Part shown: in pieces, positions 26,210 to 36,434 of the stretch
How positions within the stretch are numbered: position 1 is the stretch's first letter
Layout of the letters: every line of letters begins with the position of its first letter
From: Streptococcus oralis
GTDB lineage: Bacteria > Bacillota > Bacilli > Lactobacillales > Streptococcaceae
NCBI RefSeq assembly: GCF_021497945.1
Contig: NZ_CP046524.1
Coordinates: 779,501-843,500, forward strand
DNA length: 64,000 nt
Direction: 5' to 3'
The notes under the pieces: model-generated
Seen by the model: only the letters and a program-made list of their open reading frames with translations
Told to the model about the DNA's origin: nothing
Database searches by the model: none
Made by a program: the position numbers and the translations under genes

Positions 26210-27394
26210 ATGAAAAGAAATAAGAAGGCAAAAAAATGGCAATTATACACAGCGATTGGTGTTGCCAGTGCTATTGTTATCGGTGCTGCGGGGATTTTGA
26301 TTTTTAGGCAACCTTCCCAGTCAGCAGTCAAGGAGGAAACCTCTCATATCATTACTGCTAAGGAAGGTTCCGTTGCTTCATCGGTTCTCTTGTCAGGTAC
26401 GGTTACAGCAAAAAATGAACAATACGTTTATTTTGATGCTAGTAAGGGAGATTTAGATGAAATTCTCGTTTCAGTCGGGGACAAGGTCGAAGAAGGGCAA
26501 GCGTTGGTCAAATACAGCAGTGCGGACGCTCAAGCTGCCTATGATGCAGCTGATCGTGCAGTTGCAAAGGCAGACCGTCATATCGAGGAGTTAAACAAAG
26601 CCCGTGAAAATGCATCAGCTGCACCAACTTCTCCACAGGTTCCAACAGAAGCTGGACTCCCAGAACAAGCGCAAGCAGCAACTTCTTCAGTATCTTCTAT
26701 TGATTCTCAAATCAGTGATGCCAAGGATAATCGTGCAGATGCTGTGGCTCAGCTCAACAAGGCTCAGGCTCAGCTAGATGCTGCAACTGTCCTCAGTACA
26801 CTAGAAGGGACTGTAGTTGAAGTTAATCGTAATGTTTCTAAATCGCCAACAGGTAATAGCCAAGTGGTAGTACATGTCGTAAGTAATGAAAACTTACAGG
26901 TCAAAGGGGAGTTGTCTGAATACAACCTTGCTAACCTTTCTGTTGGGCAAGAAGTTACCTTTACTTCGAAGGTTTACCAAGATAAGAGCTGGACGGGTAA
27001 AATCAGCTATATTTCTGATTATCCTAAAAACAACGGAGAAGCAGCAAATGCAGCTCTTGGAGGGAATACTGGATCTAAGTATCCTTATACTGTTGATGTG
27101 ACTAGCGATATCGGTGAGTTGAAACAAGGCTTCTCTGTCAGTGTTGAAGTCAAGAACAAGAGTAAGGCCATCCTTGTTCCTTTGACAAGTGTTGTTACCG
27201 AAAATGATAAAAACTATGTTTGGCTCGTTGACAACCAGAAAAAAGCGAAGAAGGTAGAAGTTACTTTGGGGAATGCGGATGCGGACAACCAAGAAATTAC
27301 TTCAGGTTTGACAGACGGTGCCCAGGTCATCAGTAATCCAACATCTTCCTTGGAAGAAGGAAAAGAGGTGAAGGCTGATGAAGAAACTAATTAG
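26210..27394 (+). CDS. MacA/HlyD-like efflux adaptor protein
   Basis: Membrane-fusion-type subunit of an ABC efflux system, 394 residues. It has a Lys-rich N-terminus, one transmembrane helix (AIGVASAIVIGAAGILIF, about 16-36), biotinyl-lipoyl-like strands, an Ala/Gln-rich coiled-coil segment about 125-200, then beta-barrel domains (TYPE: VSNENLQVKGELSEYNLANL). The ATG at 26210 follows AAAGGAG; an upstream TTG overlaps the ribosome site. In pneumococcus the orthologous three-gene system is linked to LL-37, bacitracin and lincomycin tolerance; the same role is inferred here. Confidence 0.88.
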   Translation: MKRNKKAKKWQLYTAIGVASAIVIGAAGILIFRQPSQSAVKEETSHIITAKEGSVASSVLLSGTVTAKNEQYVYFDASKGDLDEILVSVGDKVEEGQALVKYSSADAQAAYDAADRAVAKADRHIEELNKARENASAAPTSPQVPTEAGLPEQAQAATSSVSSIDSQISDAKDNRADAVAQLNKAQAQLDAATVLSTLEGTVVEVNRNVSKSPTGNSQVVVHVVSNENLQVKGELSEYNLANLSVGQEVTFTSKVYQDKSWTGKISYISDYPKNNGEAANAALGGNTGSKYPYTVDVTSDIGELKQGFSVSVEVKNKSKAILVPLTSVVTENDKNYVWLVDNQKKAKKVEVTLGNADADNQEITSGLTDGAQVISNPTSSLEEGKEVKADEETN

Positions 27395-28079
27395 TCTCAA
27401 AAATATCTGCAGGAGTTATCGAAATGGTGACCAAGAACTGCAGGTCCTTAAAAATATCAATCTAGAAGTTCATGAAGGTGAGTTTGTTGCTATTATGGGA
27501 CCTTCTGGTTCTGGTAAGTCTACGTTGATGAATACCATCGGAATGTTGGATACACCAACCAGTGGAGAGTACTACCTTGAAGGGCAAGAGGTTGCAGGCC
27601 TTGGAGAGAAACAACTGGCAAAAGTCCGCAACCAGCAAATCGGCTTTGTCTTTCAGCAGTTCTTTCTCTTGTCCAAACTCAATGCACTTCAAAACGTCGA
27701 GTTGCCCTTGATTTACGCTGGAGTTTCAGCTTCAAAACGTCGGAAATTGGCGGAGGAATTTCTGGAAAAGGTTGAGCTGACGGAGCGCAGTCATCATTTG
27801 CCATCTGAGTTATCTGGTGGTCAAAAGCAACGTGTAGCGATTGCGCGTGCCTTGGTAAATAATCCCTCTATCATCCTAGCAGACGAACCTACAGGAGCCT
27901 TGGATACCAAGACGGGAAATCAAATCATGCAACTGTTGGTTGAGTTAAATAAGGAAGGGAAAACCATTATCATGGTCACTCATGAGCCTGAGATTGCTGC
28001 CTATGCCAAACGCCAAATTGTCATTCGTGATGGGGTCATCTCATCAGACAGTGCGCATTTAGAAAAGGAGGAAAACTAA
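27378..28079 (+). CDS. MacB/LolD-like ABC transporter ATP-binding protein
   Basis: A 233-residue ATPase with Walker A GPSGSGKST, Q-loop FVFQQFFLLSKL, signature LSGGQKQRVAIARAL and Walker B IILADEPTGALD. Its length and the DEPTGALDTKTG block are typical of the MacB/FtsE/LolD group, which powers mechanotransmission rather than channel transport. It overlaps the adaptor gene by 17 bases, so the two are translationally coupled, and it ends one base before the permease gene. Confidence 0.93.
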   Translation: MKKLISLKNICRSYRNGDQELQVLKNINLEVHEGEFVAIMGPSGSGKSTLMNTIGMLDTPTSGEYYLEGQEVAGLGEKQLAKVRNQQIGFVFQQFFLLSKLNALQNVELPLIYAGVSASKRRKLAEEFLEKVELTERSHHLPSELSGGQKQRVAIARALVNNPSIILADEPTGALDTKTGNQIMQLLVELNKEGKTIIMVTHEPEIAAYAKRQIVIRDGVISSDSAHLEKEEN

Positions 28080-28080
28080 G

Positions 28081-29340
28081 ATGCAGAATCTGAAATTTGC
28101 CTTTTCATCCATCATGGCCCACAAGATGCGTTCCTTCCTCACCATGATTGGGATTATCATCGGAGTTTCGTCTGTCGTCGTCATCATGGCTCTGGGAGAT
28201 TCCATGTCTCGTCAGGTCAATAAAAACATGACCAAATCACAGAAGGATATCCATGTCTTTTTCTCTCCTATCAAAAGCAAGGACGGCTCCTTCACGCAGA
28301 AACAATCCGCTTTGACAGTTAGCGGGAAAGAAGAGGATGTTCATGTTGAACCACCCAAACCACTGGAGTCTTGGGTCAAGGAGGCTGCCAAACTCAAAGG
28401 AGTAGACAGTTACTATGTCACTAACTCGACCAACGTTACCTTATCTTATAAGGATAAGAAGGTTGAACGAGCGACTCTGACAGGCGGAAATAGCACCTAC
28501 ATGAACGCAGTTGAAAATGAAATCGTTGCGGGTAGAAGTCTAAGACCGCAAGACTACAAGGAATTTGCCAGTGTGATTTTGTTGGATGAAGAACTAGCCA
28601 AGAGTTTGTTTGATAGTCCAGAAGCTGCGGTTAATCAAATCATCTCTGTCAATGAATTTAGCTACCGTGTGATTGGTGTTTATACTAGTAATGAAGCTAA
28701 AACTGCTAAAGCCTTTGGGATTGGTGGTCTTCCAATTACGACCAATATCTCTCTCGCAGCCAATTTTAATACTGATGAAATCTCGAATATCGTCTTTCGT
28801 GTCAATGATACTAGTCTAACGCAGACCTTGGGTCCGGAGTTGGCTCGAAAACTGACTGAGATTGCAGGTCTTCAACAAGGAGAGTACCAAGTTGCGGATT
28901 CAACTGCCGCCTTTCAAGAGGTACAACAACTATTTGGTTTTATGACCACCATTATCAGTGCCATCGCAGGAATCTCTCTCTTTGTCGGGGGAACTGGTGT
29001 TATGAATATCATGCTGGTTTCGGTGACAGAACGCACGCGGGAGATTGGTCTGCGGAAAGCTCTTGGAGCTACACGGGCTAATATTTTGGTACAGTTTTTG
29101 ATTGAATCCATGATCTTGACCTTGCTAGGTGGTGTCATTGGTCTTGGGATTGCTGCTGGAATGACCATGTTAGCTGGAGTATTGCTTCAAAACATGATTG
29201 CAGGTATTGAAGTTGGGGTTTCCCTCCCAATTGCTCTCTTTAGCTTGGCTGTGTCAGCCAGCGTTGGGATGATTTTCGGAGTCTTACCAGCCAATAAAGC
29301 GTCTAAGCTTGATCCGATTGAAGCTCTTCGCTATGAGTAA
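28081..29340 (+). CDS. MacB/FtsX-like ABC permease
   Basis: A 419-residue membrane subunit of the efflux system. One N-terminal helix (MIGIIIGVSSVVVIMALGDS) precedes a large extracytoplasmic domain, about residues 45-270. Three C-terminal helices carry the FtsX/MacB block VTERTREIGLRKALGATRAN and VLPANKASKLDPIEALRYE. The gene order adaptor-ATPase-permease is that of MacAB-type exporters without an outer-membrane component, as in other Gram-positives. It ends at a terminator. Confidence 0.92.
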   Translation: MQNLKFAFSSIMAHKMRSFLTMIGIIIGVSSVVVIMALGDSMSRQVNKNMTKSQKDIHVFFSPIKSKDGSFTQKQSALTVSGKEEDVHVEPPKPLESWVKEAAKLKGVDSYYVTNSTNVTLSYKDKKVERATLTGGNSTYMNAVENEIVAGRSLRPQDYKEFASVILLDEELAKSLFDSPEAAVNQIISVNEFSYRVIGVYTSNEAKTAKAFGIGGLPITTNISLAANFNTDEISNIVFRVNDTSLTQTLGPELARKLTEIAGLQQGEYQVADSTAAFQEVQQLFGFMTTIISAIAGISLFVGGTGVMNIMLVSVTERTREIGLRKALGATRANILVQFLIESMILTLLGGVIGLGIAAGMTMLAGVLLQNMIAGIEVGVSLPIALFSLAVSASVGMIFGVLPANKASKLDPIEALRYE

Positions 29341-29356
29341 GACATAGAACAGGACA

Positions 29357-29387
29357 AACAAGATAGACACTTGTCTGTCTTGTTTTT
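29357..29387 (+). terminator. Terminator of the efflux operon
   Basis: ACAAGATAGAC and GTCTGTCTTGT form an 11-bp stem with one mismatch and a 4-base loop, then TTTT. Confidence 0.8.
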
Positions 29388-29421
29388 GTATGGATTTCCC
29401 TATCGAAAATCACTAAAAATA

Positions 29422-29430
29422 TGATATAAT
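29422..29430 (+). promoter_or_regulatory. metG promoter, extended -10
   Basis: TGATATAAT, 45 bases upstream of the metG ATG. Transcription would start near 29437, which rules out translation from codons upstream of that point. Confidence 0.6.
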
Positions 29431-29475
29431 GAAGTGTTAGAAAAACAGGTTTCATTTGCCTGGAAAGGAAAAATT

Positions 29476-31473
29476 ATGTCTGAAAAGAATTTTTATATTA
29501 CAACACCGATTTACTATCCATCTGGTAAACTTCATATCGGTTCTGCCTACACAACCATCGCCTGTGATGTCCTAGCTCGTTACAAACGCCTCATGGGCTA
29601 CGATGTCTTTTATCTGACAGGTCTGGATGAGCATGGTCAGAAAATCCAGCAAAAAGCTGAAGAAGCTGGCATCACACCTCAAGCCTATGTTGACGGCATG
29701 GCGGTTGGAGTCAAAGAACTCTGGAAATTACTCGATATCTCATACGATAAATTCATCCGTACAACTGATGATTACCATGAAAAAGTAGTAGCACAAGTAT
29801 TTGAACGCTTGCTTGCTCAAGATGACATCTACTTGGGTGAATACTCTGGCTGGTATTCAGTCTCAGATGAGGAATTCTTTACAGAAAGCCAGCTTGCAGA
29901 AGTTTTCCGTGACGAAGCTGGAAATGTAACGGGTGGTATCGCTCCATCAGGCCACGAGGTCGAATGGGTTTCTGAAGAGTCTTACTTCCTTCGCCTCAGC
30001 AAATACCAAGACCGTTTGGTTGAATTTTTCAAAGCTCATCCTGAGTTTATCACTCCTGATGGTCGCCTTAATGAAATGTTGCGTAACTTCATCGAGCCTG
30101 GTTTGGAAGATTTGGCGGTATCTCGAACAACCTTTACCTGGGGTGTGCCAGTCCCATCCAATCCAAAACACGTTGTCTACGTTTGGATCGATGCCCTTCT
30201 GAACTATGCGACAGCGCTTGGCTATGGTCAAGACGAACATGGTAACTTTGACAAGTTCTGGAATGGAACTGTCTTCCATATGGTAGGAAAAGACATCCTT
30301 CGTTTCCACTCAATCTATTGGCCAATCCTTCTTATGATGTTGGATATCAAATTGCCAGACCGCTTGATTGCCCACGGTTGGTTTGTCATGAAAGACGGCA
30401 AGATGTCTAAGTCAAAAGGGAATGTCGTTTACCCTGAAATGTTGGTAGAGCGTTATGGGCTTGACCCACTCCGTTACTACCTCATGCGTAGCCTTCCTGT
30501 TGGTTCAGACGGAACCTTCACTCCTGAGGACTACGTCGGCCGTATCAACTATGAATTGGCCAATGACCTTGGAAACCTCCTCAATCGTACGGTTTCCATG
30601 ATTAACAAGTATTTTGATGGACAAATTCCTGCCTATGTAGAAGGTGTGACAGAGTTTGATCATTCTCTTGCTCAAGTAGCTTCTGAATCAATTGCTGATT
30701 ACCATACACACATGGATGCTGTTGACTACCCACGTGCTTTAGAAGCAGTATGGACTCTTATATCACGTACCAACAAATACATCGATGAGACAGCCCCATG
30801 GGTCTTGGCTAAGGATGAAGCGCTTCGTGACCAATTGGCAAGTGTTATGAGCCACTTGGCAGCTAGCCTCCGTGTCGTAGCTCACTTGATTGAACCATTT
30901 ATGATGGAAACTAGTCGTGCGGTCATGACTCAACTTGGCTTGGAAGAAGTGGTGAGCCTTGAAAACTTGAGCTTGGCTGACTTCCCTGCTGCTGTAACTG
31001 TAGTAGCTAAAGGAACGCCAATCTTCCCACGTCTCGACATGGAAGAAGAAATCGCCTATATCAAGGAACAAATGGAAGGCAACAAACCAGCGGTCGAAAA
31101 AGAATGGAATCCAGATGAAGTTGAACTCAAACTAAACAAGGATGAAATCAAGTTTGAAGACTTTGATAAGGTCGAAATCCGTGTCGCAGAGGTCAAAGAA
31201 GTGTCTAAAGTGGAAGGTTCTGATAAGTTGCTCCAATTCCGCCTAGATGCTGGTGATGGCGAAGACCGTCAAATCCTCTCAGGAATTGCCAAATACTATC
31301 CAAACGAACAAGAATTGGTCGGCAAGAAAGTCCAAATTGTTGCCAACCTCAAACCACGTAAGATGATGAAGAAATATGTCAGTCAAGGAATGATCCTCTC
31401 AGCTGAACATGAAGGCAAGTTAATCCTTCTCACAGTTGATCCAGCTGTACCAAACGGAAGTGTAATTGGCTAA
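29476..31473 (+). CDS. metG: Methionyl-tRNA synthetase
   Basis: Class I synthetase that charges tRNA-Met; 665 residues. The HIGH-like motif is [12 protein letters not shown] at 18-29, and [12 protein letters not shown] near residue 312 is the KMSKS loop. The C-terminal EMAP/Trbp-type tRNA-binding domain about 560-665 ([20 protein letters not shown]) allows dimerisation. The connective-peptide region after [10 protein letters not shown] has no cysteine, so the zinc knuckle of many MetRS enzymes seems lost. The ATG at 29476 has AAAGGAAA upstream. It is monocistronic, with a terminator shared with the converging kinase gene. Confidence 0.96.
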   Translation: MSEKNFYITTPIYYPSGKLHIGSAYTTIACDVLARYKRLMGYDVFYLTGLDEHGQKIQQKAEEAGITPQAYVDGMAVGVKELWKLLDISYDKFIRTTDDYHEKVVAQVFERLLAQDDIYLGEYSGWYSVSDEEFFTESQLAEVFRDEAGNVTGGIAPSGHEVEWVSEESYFLRLSKYQDRLVEFFKAHPEFITPDGRLNEMLRNFIEPGLEDLAVSRTTFTWGVPVPSNPKHVVYVWIDALLNYATALGYGQDEHGNFDKFWNGTVFHMVGKDILRFHSIYWPILLMMLDIKLPDRLIAHGWFVMKDGKMSKSKGNVVYPEMLVERYGLDPLRYYLMRSLPVGSDGTFTPEDYVGRINYELANDLGNLLNRTVSMINKYFDGQIPAYVEGVTEFDHSLAQVASESIADYHTHMDAVDYPRALEAVWTLISRTNKYIDETAPWVLAKDEALRDQLASVMSHLAASLRVVAHLIEPFMMETSRAVMTQLGLEEVVSLENLSLADFPAAVTVVAKGTPIFPRLDMEEEIAYIKEQMEGNKPAVEKEWNPDEVELKLNKDEIKFEDFDKVEIRVAEVKEVSKVEGSDKLLQFRLDAGDGEDRQILSGIAKYYPNEQELVGKKVQIVANLKPRKMMKKYVSQGMILSAEHEGKLILLTVDPAVPNGSVIG

Positions 31474-31477
31474 AAGC

Positions 31478-31507
31478 AAAAAACCAACGTTAGGCACGTT
31501 GGTTTTT
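31478..31507. terminator. Bidirectional terminator between metG and the kinase-like gene
   Basis: AAAACCAACGT and ACGTTGGTTTT form a perfect 11-bp stem with a 5-base loop. The stop codon of the minus-strand gene lies at the stem-loop junction. Confidence 0.88.
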
Positions 31508-32023
31508 CTTGTTATGTGGGAGATTTTCTAAGAAGTGGTCTATCACCTTTTGCGACCGGAGGACAATTACTTTCTTTGGATAGGTTTCTTGAACCCACTT
31601 GTAGCGTTCCCTAGCGGATTTGCTTCGCCCATCCCAGAGAATCCATCGGATAAATTCCCAGTCAAAGCGTTCAGGACAACCTGCAGCCATACTTTCTCGG
31701 ACCTTGCCTCGGTAAGTGAGATACCGTTTAAATGCTCGAAAGAGACAAGTCCATGGTGAAAAATTGAGAAAGATGATTTGGTCAGCTTCCTGCATTCTTT
31801 CCTCGTAATAGCACCAAGAGTAGTTGCCATCGATGACCCGGTCTGAGTGACTAGTGAGGAAGTTTTTCATCTCAGTTTCCATCCAATCGCGGTCACTATC
31901 TTGCCAACCAGGTTGAAATTGGAGAGTATCCATATGCAGTTTGGGGATGGAGCAGTAGTTTGATAACTTCTCAGCTAGAGTTGACTTGCCAGCTCCAGAA
32001 TATCCGATGATTGCGATTTTCAT
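31490..32023 (-). CDS. Small P-loop kinase (FlaR/topology-modulation annotation)
   Basis: A 177-residue P-loop NTPase of the adenylate/shikimate-kinase-like group often labelled DNA topology modulation protein FlaR; that label has little support. The Walker A motif is GYSGAGKSTLAEKL at residues 7-20, with a lid-like Arg-rich region DGRSKSARERYKWVQ. The FDWEFIRWILW block is typical. The substrate is unknown. AAAAGGTAGAA precedes the ATG. It follows rpsT after that gene's terminator and may be expressed by read-through, as no clear promoter was seen. Confidence 0.8.
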   Translation of the reverse strand: MKIAIIGYSGAGKSTLAEKLSNYCSIPKLHMDTLQFQPGWQDSDRDWMETEMKNFLTSHSDRVIDGNYSWCYYEERMQEADQIIFLNFSPWTCLFRAFKRYLTYRGKVRESMAAGCPERFDWEFIRWILWDGRSKSARERYKWVQETYPKKVIVLRSQKVIDHFLENLPHNKKNQRA

Positions 32024-32047
32024 TTTCTACCTTTTCTTATTAGAGGA

Positions 32048-32075
32048 CAAAAAAACAGCCTCTATGGACTGTTTC
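32048..32075 (-). terminator. rpsT terminator
   Basis: On the minus strand AAACAG and CTGTTT arms (with an additional G/C pair) are followed by a T run, immediately after the rpsT stop. Confidence 0.7.
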
Positions 32076-32312
32076 TTATTTAGCAAGTTTAGCTGAAAGA
32101 CGAGCTTTATCGCGGCTTGCTTTGTTTTTATGAATCAAACCTTTAGTTTCTGCTTTGTCGATAGCTGAGCTAGCAGCACGGAAAAGTTCTTCAGAAGGGT
32201 TTGCTTCGAAAGCTTTGATAGCAGTACGCATAGCTGATTTTTGAGCTGAGTTTTTTTCGTTTTGTTTAACGTTCAATTCAGCGCGTTTGATAGCTGATTT
32301 AATGTTTGCCAA
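32076..32312 (-). CDS. rpsT: 30S ribosomal protein S20
   Basis: A 78-residue protein that binds 16S rRNA. The sequence from position 2, [20 protein letters not shown], is diagnostic and highly basic. I choose the TTG at 32312 as start because GGAGG lies eight bases upstream (32321-32325) and S20 normally begins MANIKS. The ATG at 32327 would place the ribosome site inside the coding frame. It has its own promoter and terminator, upstream of the kinase gene and 67 bases after coaA. Confidence 0.96.
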
Positions 32313-32343
32313 TGTTCTTACCTCCATATTTACTAACTATACC

Positions 32344-32372
32344 ATTATATATGAAAACTCAGGTTTTGACAA
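32344..32372 (-). promoter_or_regulatory. rpsT promoter
   Basis: Minus-strand TTGTCA (32367-32372), a 17-base spacer and TATAAT (32344-32349), just upstream of the S20 ribosome site. Confidence 0.8.
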
Positions 32373-32379
32373 GGGGAAA

Positions 32380-33300
32380 TTATTTTTTTAGGTAAATTTC
32401 ATCGATTTCATGGTTTTTAGCCTTGTGGAGAATGACCTCGGCCCGATTTCTTGTTGGTTCGATATAGTTTTGTAGATTTGTAAGGTTGATAGTAGTCCAT
32501 ACTTGATGGGCAAAAGCTTCTACTTCTCCTATTGGCATTTGAGTAAAACGGTGGTAGTAGCTTTCAGGATCATTCTGGGCAAAGCTGAGAAGTTTCAAGA
32601 AACGATCCAGATACCAGCTTTCAATGTCTTCTACTGCAGCATCCACGTAGATGGAAAAATCAAAGAAATCAGTGATGTAAAGGCGCTCATTTTGAGGGTT
32701 TTGAAAGACATTAATTCCCTCGACAATGACAAAGTCAGCGGCTTTGACCCGTTGTTTTTCCCCAGGAACGATGTCATACACTTCATGAGAATAGACTGGA
32801 ATATCGACATCTTGCCCATTCTTTAGGCGGTCAAGAAAATTCAGCAAGGCTTCCATGTCATAACTCTCTGGAAAACCTTTGCGATTTAAGATACCTTGCT
32901 CAATTAAAGTTTGATTGGGATAGAGAAAACCGTCGGTTGTCACCAATTCTACAGTAGCATCAGTAACTGTACGAGAGAGAAGGATTTGCAGAAGTCGGCT
33001 AGTTGTTGATTTTCCTACAGCTACACTTCCTGAAACTCCAATAATGAAGGGTTGAGATTTACTCTCTCTTTGGAGAAAAATTCCCTTAGAAAAGGCTAAA
33101 TCCTCTTTGGTGCGTTTGTAAATTTGGATGAGATGAGCTAAAGGTAAATAAATATCTGTCACATCTTGCAGACTAATCTGGTCATTGAAACTCTTGATGG
33201 ATTCTAGTTCCTCTTCTGTCAAAGGAGGTGTTGTCTTTCGATGTAAAGATTGCCAAGTCTGGCGACTGATTTTTTCAAAATGTAAAAATTCGTTGGTCAT
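32380..33300 (-). CDS. coaA: Pantothenate kinase, type I
   Basis: Phosphorylates pantothenate, the first step of coenzyme A synthesis; 306 residues, standard for type I. The P-loop is [15 protein letters not shown] near residue 88, and [10 protein letters not shown] and RKGFPESYD are family blocks. The start [10 protein letters not shown] follows GAGGAAAAATT. The -10 box TGATATACT lies at 33324-33332 on the minus strand. It is divergent from the methyltransferase gene and upstream of rpsT. Confidence 0.96.
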   Translation of the reverse strand: MTNEFLHFEKISRQTWQSLHRKTTPPLTEEELESIKSFNDQISLQDVTDIYLPLAHLIQIYKRTKEDLAFSKGIFLQRESKSQPFIIGVSGSVAVGKSTTSRLLQILLSRTVTDATVELVTTDGFLYPNQTLIEQGILNRKGFPESYDMEALLNFLDRLKNGQDVDIPVYSHEVYDIVPGEKQRVKAADFVIVEGINVFQNPQNERLYITDFFDFSIYVDAAVEDIESWYLDRFLKLLSFAQNDPESYYHRFTQMPIGEVEAFAHQVWTTINLTNLQNYIEPTRNRAEVILHKAKNHEIDEIYLKK

Positions 33301-33496
33301 AATTTTTCCTCGTTCGATATCTTAGTATATCATATTTCTCATCTAAAGAGAGAATGAAATTCGATATTTATCATTCTGATTCTTGAAAGTTGCTATAACA
33401 GTGCAAAATACAAAGATCATTTAATTATTATCATAACAGATTTAGTTTGTTTGTTGAATTTCAGCTTTGTAAACGATTTTATATTTCCTTAAAATA

Positions 33497-33505
33497 TGGT
33501 AAAAT
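33497..33505 (+). promoter_or_regulatory. Extended -10 box directly before the methyltransferase ATG
   Basis: TGGTAAAAT ending at 33505. The ATG is at 33512 with six bases between, so transcription should start at or next to the A of ATG. No ribosome site can fit in the transcript. Confidence 0.6.
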
Positions 33506-33511
33506 AGTTTT

Positions 33512-34102
33512 ATGAGTAAAATGTATTATGCAGAAAATCCTGATGCAGCTCACGATATTCATGACTTGAGAGTAGAGTTGCTGGGACATAAATTGACCTT
33601 TTTAACGGACGCAGGTGTTTTTAGCAAGAAAATGGTTGACTTTGGGAGTCAGCTCTTGCTCAAGTGTCTAGAGGTTAACAAAGGAGAAACTGTTCTTGAT
33701 GTAGGTTGTGGTTATGGGCCATTGGGTTTGTCGTTAGCCAAGGCTTATGGAGCTCAGGTAACCATGGTCGATATCAATAATCGTGCCTTGGACCTAGCGC
33801 GACAAAATGCTGAACGTAATAAAGTAGAAGCAACGATTTTCCAATCCAATATCTATGAACAAGTTGAAGGGAAGTTTGACCATGTTATTTCCAATCCGCC
33901 GATTCGAGCGGGCAAACAGGTTGTTCATGAGATTATCGAAAAGAGCAGAGATTTCTTGAAAGACAGAGGAGATTTAACCATCGTCATTCAGAAAAAACAA
34001 GGGGCTCCAAGTGCTAGAAATAAGATGGAAGACGTTTTTGGCAATTGTGAAATCGTAAAGAAAGATAAGGGATACTATATCCTTAGAAGTGTGAAAGAAT
34101 GA
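33512..34102 (+). CDS. Class I SAM-dependent methyltransferase, RsmC-like
   Basis: A 196-residue methyltransferase. Motif I is VLDVGCGYGPLGLSLAKAYG near residues 60-79, the acidic loop is TMVDINNRALDLA, and the catalytic NPP motif is HVISNPPIRAGKQVVHEI. The NPPIR-GK pattern is that of the RsmC/YbxB group, which methylates G1207 of 16S rRNA in other species. It overlaps pdp by ATGA, so it heads the nucleoside-salvage operon. The only start lies six bases after a -10 box, suggesting a leaderless mRNA. Confidence 0.9.
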   Translation: MSKMYYAENPDAAHDIHDLRVELLGHKLTFLTDAGVFSKKMVDFGSQLLLKCLEVNKGETVLDVGCGYGPLGLSLAKAYGAQVTMVDINNRALDLARQNAERNKVEATIFQSNIYEQVEGKFDHVISNPPIRAGKQVVHEIIEKSRDFLKDRGDLTIVIQKKQGAPSARNKMEDVFGNCEIVKKDKGYYILRSVKE

Positions 34103-35376
34103 GAGCAGTTGATTTAATCCAAAAGAAACGAGATGGTCAAGAACTGTCTTCAAGTGAAATCAAGTGGTTGGTAGAAGGCTATGTGGCTGGAACTGTTCCA
34201 GACTATCAGATGTCTGCTTTTGCTATGGCTGTTTATTTTAAAGGAATGACCACACGTGAGATTTCTGATCTAACGATGAATATGGTCAAGACAGGTCAGG
34301 AGTTTGACTTGTCAGCTATTGATGGGGTTAAAGTTGATAAGCATTCGACTGGTGGTGTAGGTGATAAGGTGACCTTAATCTTGGCTCCCCTTGTTGCGAG
34401 TTTCGGAGTACCCGTTGCTAAAATGAGTGGTCGTGGTCTCGGCCATACTGGTGGGACAATTGATAAATTGGAGTCCATTAAGGGCTATCAAGTTGAGCGA
34501 AGTCAAGAAGATTTCATTCGTCAGGTACAGGACATTGGTGTATCTGTCATTGGGCAGTCCGATCAGCTGGTTAAAGCAGATAAACTTCTCTATGCCCTCC
34601 GTGATGTGACAGCAACTGTCGACACGATTCCTTTGATTGCTAGTTCGGTGATGAGCAAGAAAATTGCTGCAGGAGCGGATGCCATTTTGCTAGACGTAAC
34701 GGTCGGTGAGGGGGCCTTCATGAAGACGGTTGATGAGGCGCGCAAATTAGCTCAAACCATGGTGGATCTTGGTAAGGCAGTTGGTCGAAAGACGGTAGCA
34801 GTCATTACCGATATGAGCCAACCCTTGGGAAAAGCTATTGGCAATCGTCTCGAAATCCTTGAGGCAATCGATATTCTCAAAGGAAATGGCCGAGAAGATA
34901 TTAGTCACTTTATCTGCGAGCTAGCTCAGATTATGCTTGGGTTGGCTGATGTTGAGAAAACGATCGAGGAAATCCGTCAACACCTGGAAAATGGCCAAGC
35001 ACTGGCTAAGTTTGAAGAAATGGTGGCAGCTCAAGGCGGTGATCTAGAAGATCTCTATCGCCCAGTAAATGTTGCACATGTAGTGGATATCCCGGCTCAA
35101 GAGACAGGTGTCATTTCAGCTCTTCCAGCTATGGAATTTGGTCTATATGCCATGAGATTGGGAGCTGGTCGTGCAGTCAAGTCTGATGCTTTAGACTATG
35201 AAACTGGAATCGTTTTTGATAAAAAAGTTGGTGACCCTGTCCAGAGGGGTGAAATTGTCGCAAAAGTTTATACAAATGGAAAAATTTCTTCTGAACTAGT
35301 TACAGAATTTCAAAAATATGTTAAAATAAATGATGGAGTGCAAAGTTTACGAGAAATTATAGAAATTATCTCATAA
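34099..35376 (+). CDS. pdp: Pyrimidine-nucleoside phosphorylase
   Basis: Splits thymidine, deoxyuridine and uridine into base and (deoxy)ribose-1-phosphate; 425 residues. The family signature is [20 protein letters not shown], with the phosphate site [13 protein letters not shown] and the C-terminal [18 protein letters not shown]. It overlaps the methyltransferase by four bases and precedes deoC by 19 bases, so deoxyribose-1-phosphate made here can feed DeoC after isomerisation. Broad pyrimidine specificity is inferred from firmicute homologues. deoA is the alternative name. Confidence 0.95.
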   Translation: MRAVDLIQKKRDGQELSSSEIKWLVEGYVAGTVPDYQMSAFAMAVYFKGMTTREISDLTMNMVKTGQEFDLSAIDGVKVDKHSTGGVGDKVTLILAPLVASFGVPVAKMSGRGLGHTGGTIDKLESIKGYQVERSQEDFIRQVQDIGVSVIGQSDQLVKADKLLYALRDVTATVDTIPLIASSVMSKKIAAGADAILLDVTVGEGAFMKTVDEARKLAQTMVDLGKAVGRKTVAVITDMSQPLGKAIGNRLEILEAIDILKGNGREDISHFICELAQIMLGLADVEKTIEEIRQHLENGQALAKFEEMVAAQGGDLEDLYRPVNVAHVVDIPAQETGVISALPAMEFGLYAMRLGAGRAVKSDALDYETGIVFDKKVGDPVQRGEIVAKVYTNGKISSELVTEFQKYVKINDGVQSLREIIEIIS

Positions 35377-35395
35377 AACCAGGGAGAATCCGAAT

Positions 35396-36058
35396 ATGAA
35401 ATTAAATAAATATATCGATCATACGCTTTTAAAGCAAGATGCAAGTCAAGAACAAATTGATCGTTTGCTATCTGAAGCGCGTGAGTATGACTTTGCCAGC
35501 GTTTGTGTCAATCCCACATGGGTGAAACATGCGAAAACAGGGCTTGAAGGCTCAGATGTAAAGGTTTGTACAGTAGTAGGTTTTCCTTTGGGAGCAACAA
35601 CTTCAGCTGTGAAAGCTTTTGAAACAAAAGAAGCTGTCCAAAACGGTGCGGATGAGATTGATATGGTTATCAATGTTGGTGCCCTCAAATCAGGCAATCT
35701 GGATTTGGTTGAATCGGACATCCGTGCTGTCGTAGAAGCAAGTGGTGACAAGTTGGTTAAGGTCATTATTGAAGCTTGCTTGTTGACAGACGATGAAAAG
35801 GTTGTGGCCTGCGAATTATCCCAGAAAGCAGGCGCTGACTTTGTCAAAACATCAACTGGATTTTCAACTGGTGGTGCCACTATTGAGGATGTTCAGTTGA
35901 TGCGTGAAACAGTCGGGCCAGATATGGGAGTTAAGGCAGCTGGTGGAGCTCGTTCATATGCAGATGCTGTCGCTTTTGTGGAAGCAGGCGCTACCCGTAT
36001 CGGAACATCTGCTGGTGTAACAATCTTAAAAGGAGAATTGGCAGATGGCGACTACTGA
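35396..36058 (+). CDS. deoC: Deoxyribose-phosphate aldolase
   Basis: Cleaves deoxyribose-5-phosphate to acetaldehyde and glyceraldehyde-3-phosphate; 220 residues. The Schiff-base Lys is in [20 protein letters not shown], and the helper acidic and lysine residues are in [14 protein letters not shown] and [16 protein letters not shown]-like [16 protein letters not shown] at the N-terminus is typical. AGGGAGAATCCGAAT precedes the ATG. Its 3' end overlaps cdd by 14 bases. Confidence 0.96.
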   Translation: MKLNKYIDHTLLKQDASQEQIDRLLSEAREYDFASVCVNPTWVKHAKTGLEGSDVKVCTVVGFPLGATTSAVKAFETKEAVQNGADEIDMVINVGALKSGNLDLVESDIRAVVEASGDKLVKVIIEACLLTDDEKVVACELSQKAGADFVKTSTGFSTGGATIEDVQLMRETVGPDMGVKAAGGARSYADAVAFVEAGATRIGTSAGVTILKGELADGDY

Positions 36059-36434
36059 GTTAATTGAACTAGCAATTGAAACCAGCAAACAAGCCTATGT
36101 CCCCTATTCTCATTTTCCCATAGGTGCTGTTTTAGTAGCCAAGGATGGTAGTATTTATACGGGTGTGAACATCGAGAATGCTAGTTATCCCTTAACTAAT
36201 TGTGGAGAGCGTACCGCTATTTTCAAAGCAGTTTCGGAGGGACAACGGGAGTTTTCAGAATTGATTGTCTACGGTCAAACTGAAAAACCCATCTCGCCAT
36301 GTGGTGCTTGTCGTCAGGTCATGGTTGAGTTTTTTGAACAAGATCTAAAAGTGACTTTAGTTGCTAAAGATAAATCGACGGTCGAGATGACGGTCGGGGA
36401 GTTACTTCCATACTCATTTACAGACTTAAATTAG
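36045..36434 (+). CDS. cdd: Cytidine deaminase
   Basis: Deaminates cytidine and deoxycytidine to uridines, supplying pdp; 129 residues, the tetrameric short form. The zinc ligands and catalytic Glu are in [11 protein letters not shown] and the paired cysteines in [13 protein letters not shown]. The ribosome site AAAGGAG lies within the end of deoC, with which it overlaps. It is followed by a short structured leader and the lipoprotein gene pnrA. Confidence 0.96.
   Translation: MATTELIELAIETSKQAYVPYSHFPIGAVLVAKDGSIYTGVNIENASYPLTNCGERTAIFKAVSEGQREFSELIVYGQTEKPISPCGACRQVMVEFFEQDLKVTLVAKDKSTVEMTVGELLPYSFTDLN

Noticed and set aside
26060-26331. Minus-strand coding frames upstream of and inside the efflux adaptor gene
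   Set aside because: They overlap the promoter, the repeats and the adaptor start, have no ribosome site and show low-complexity translation; shadows of real sequence.
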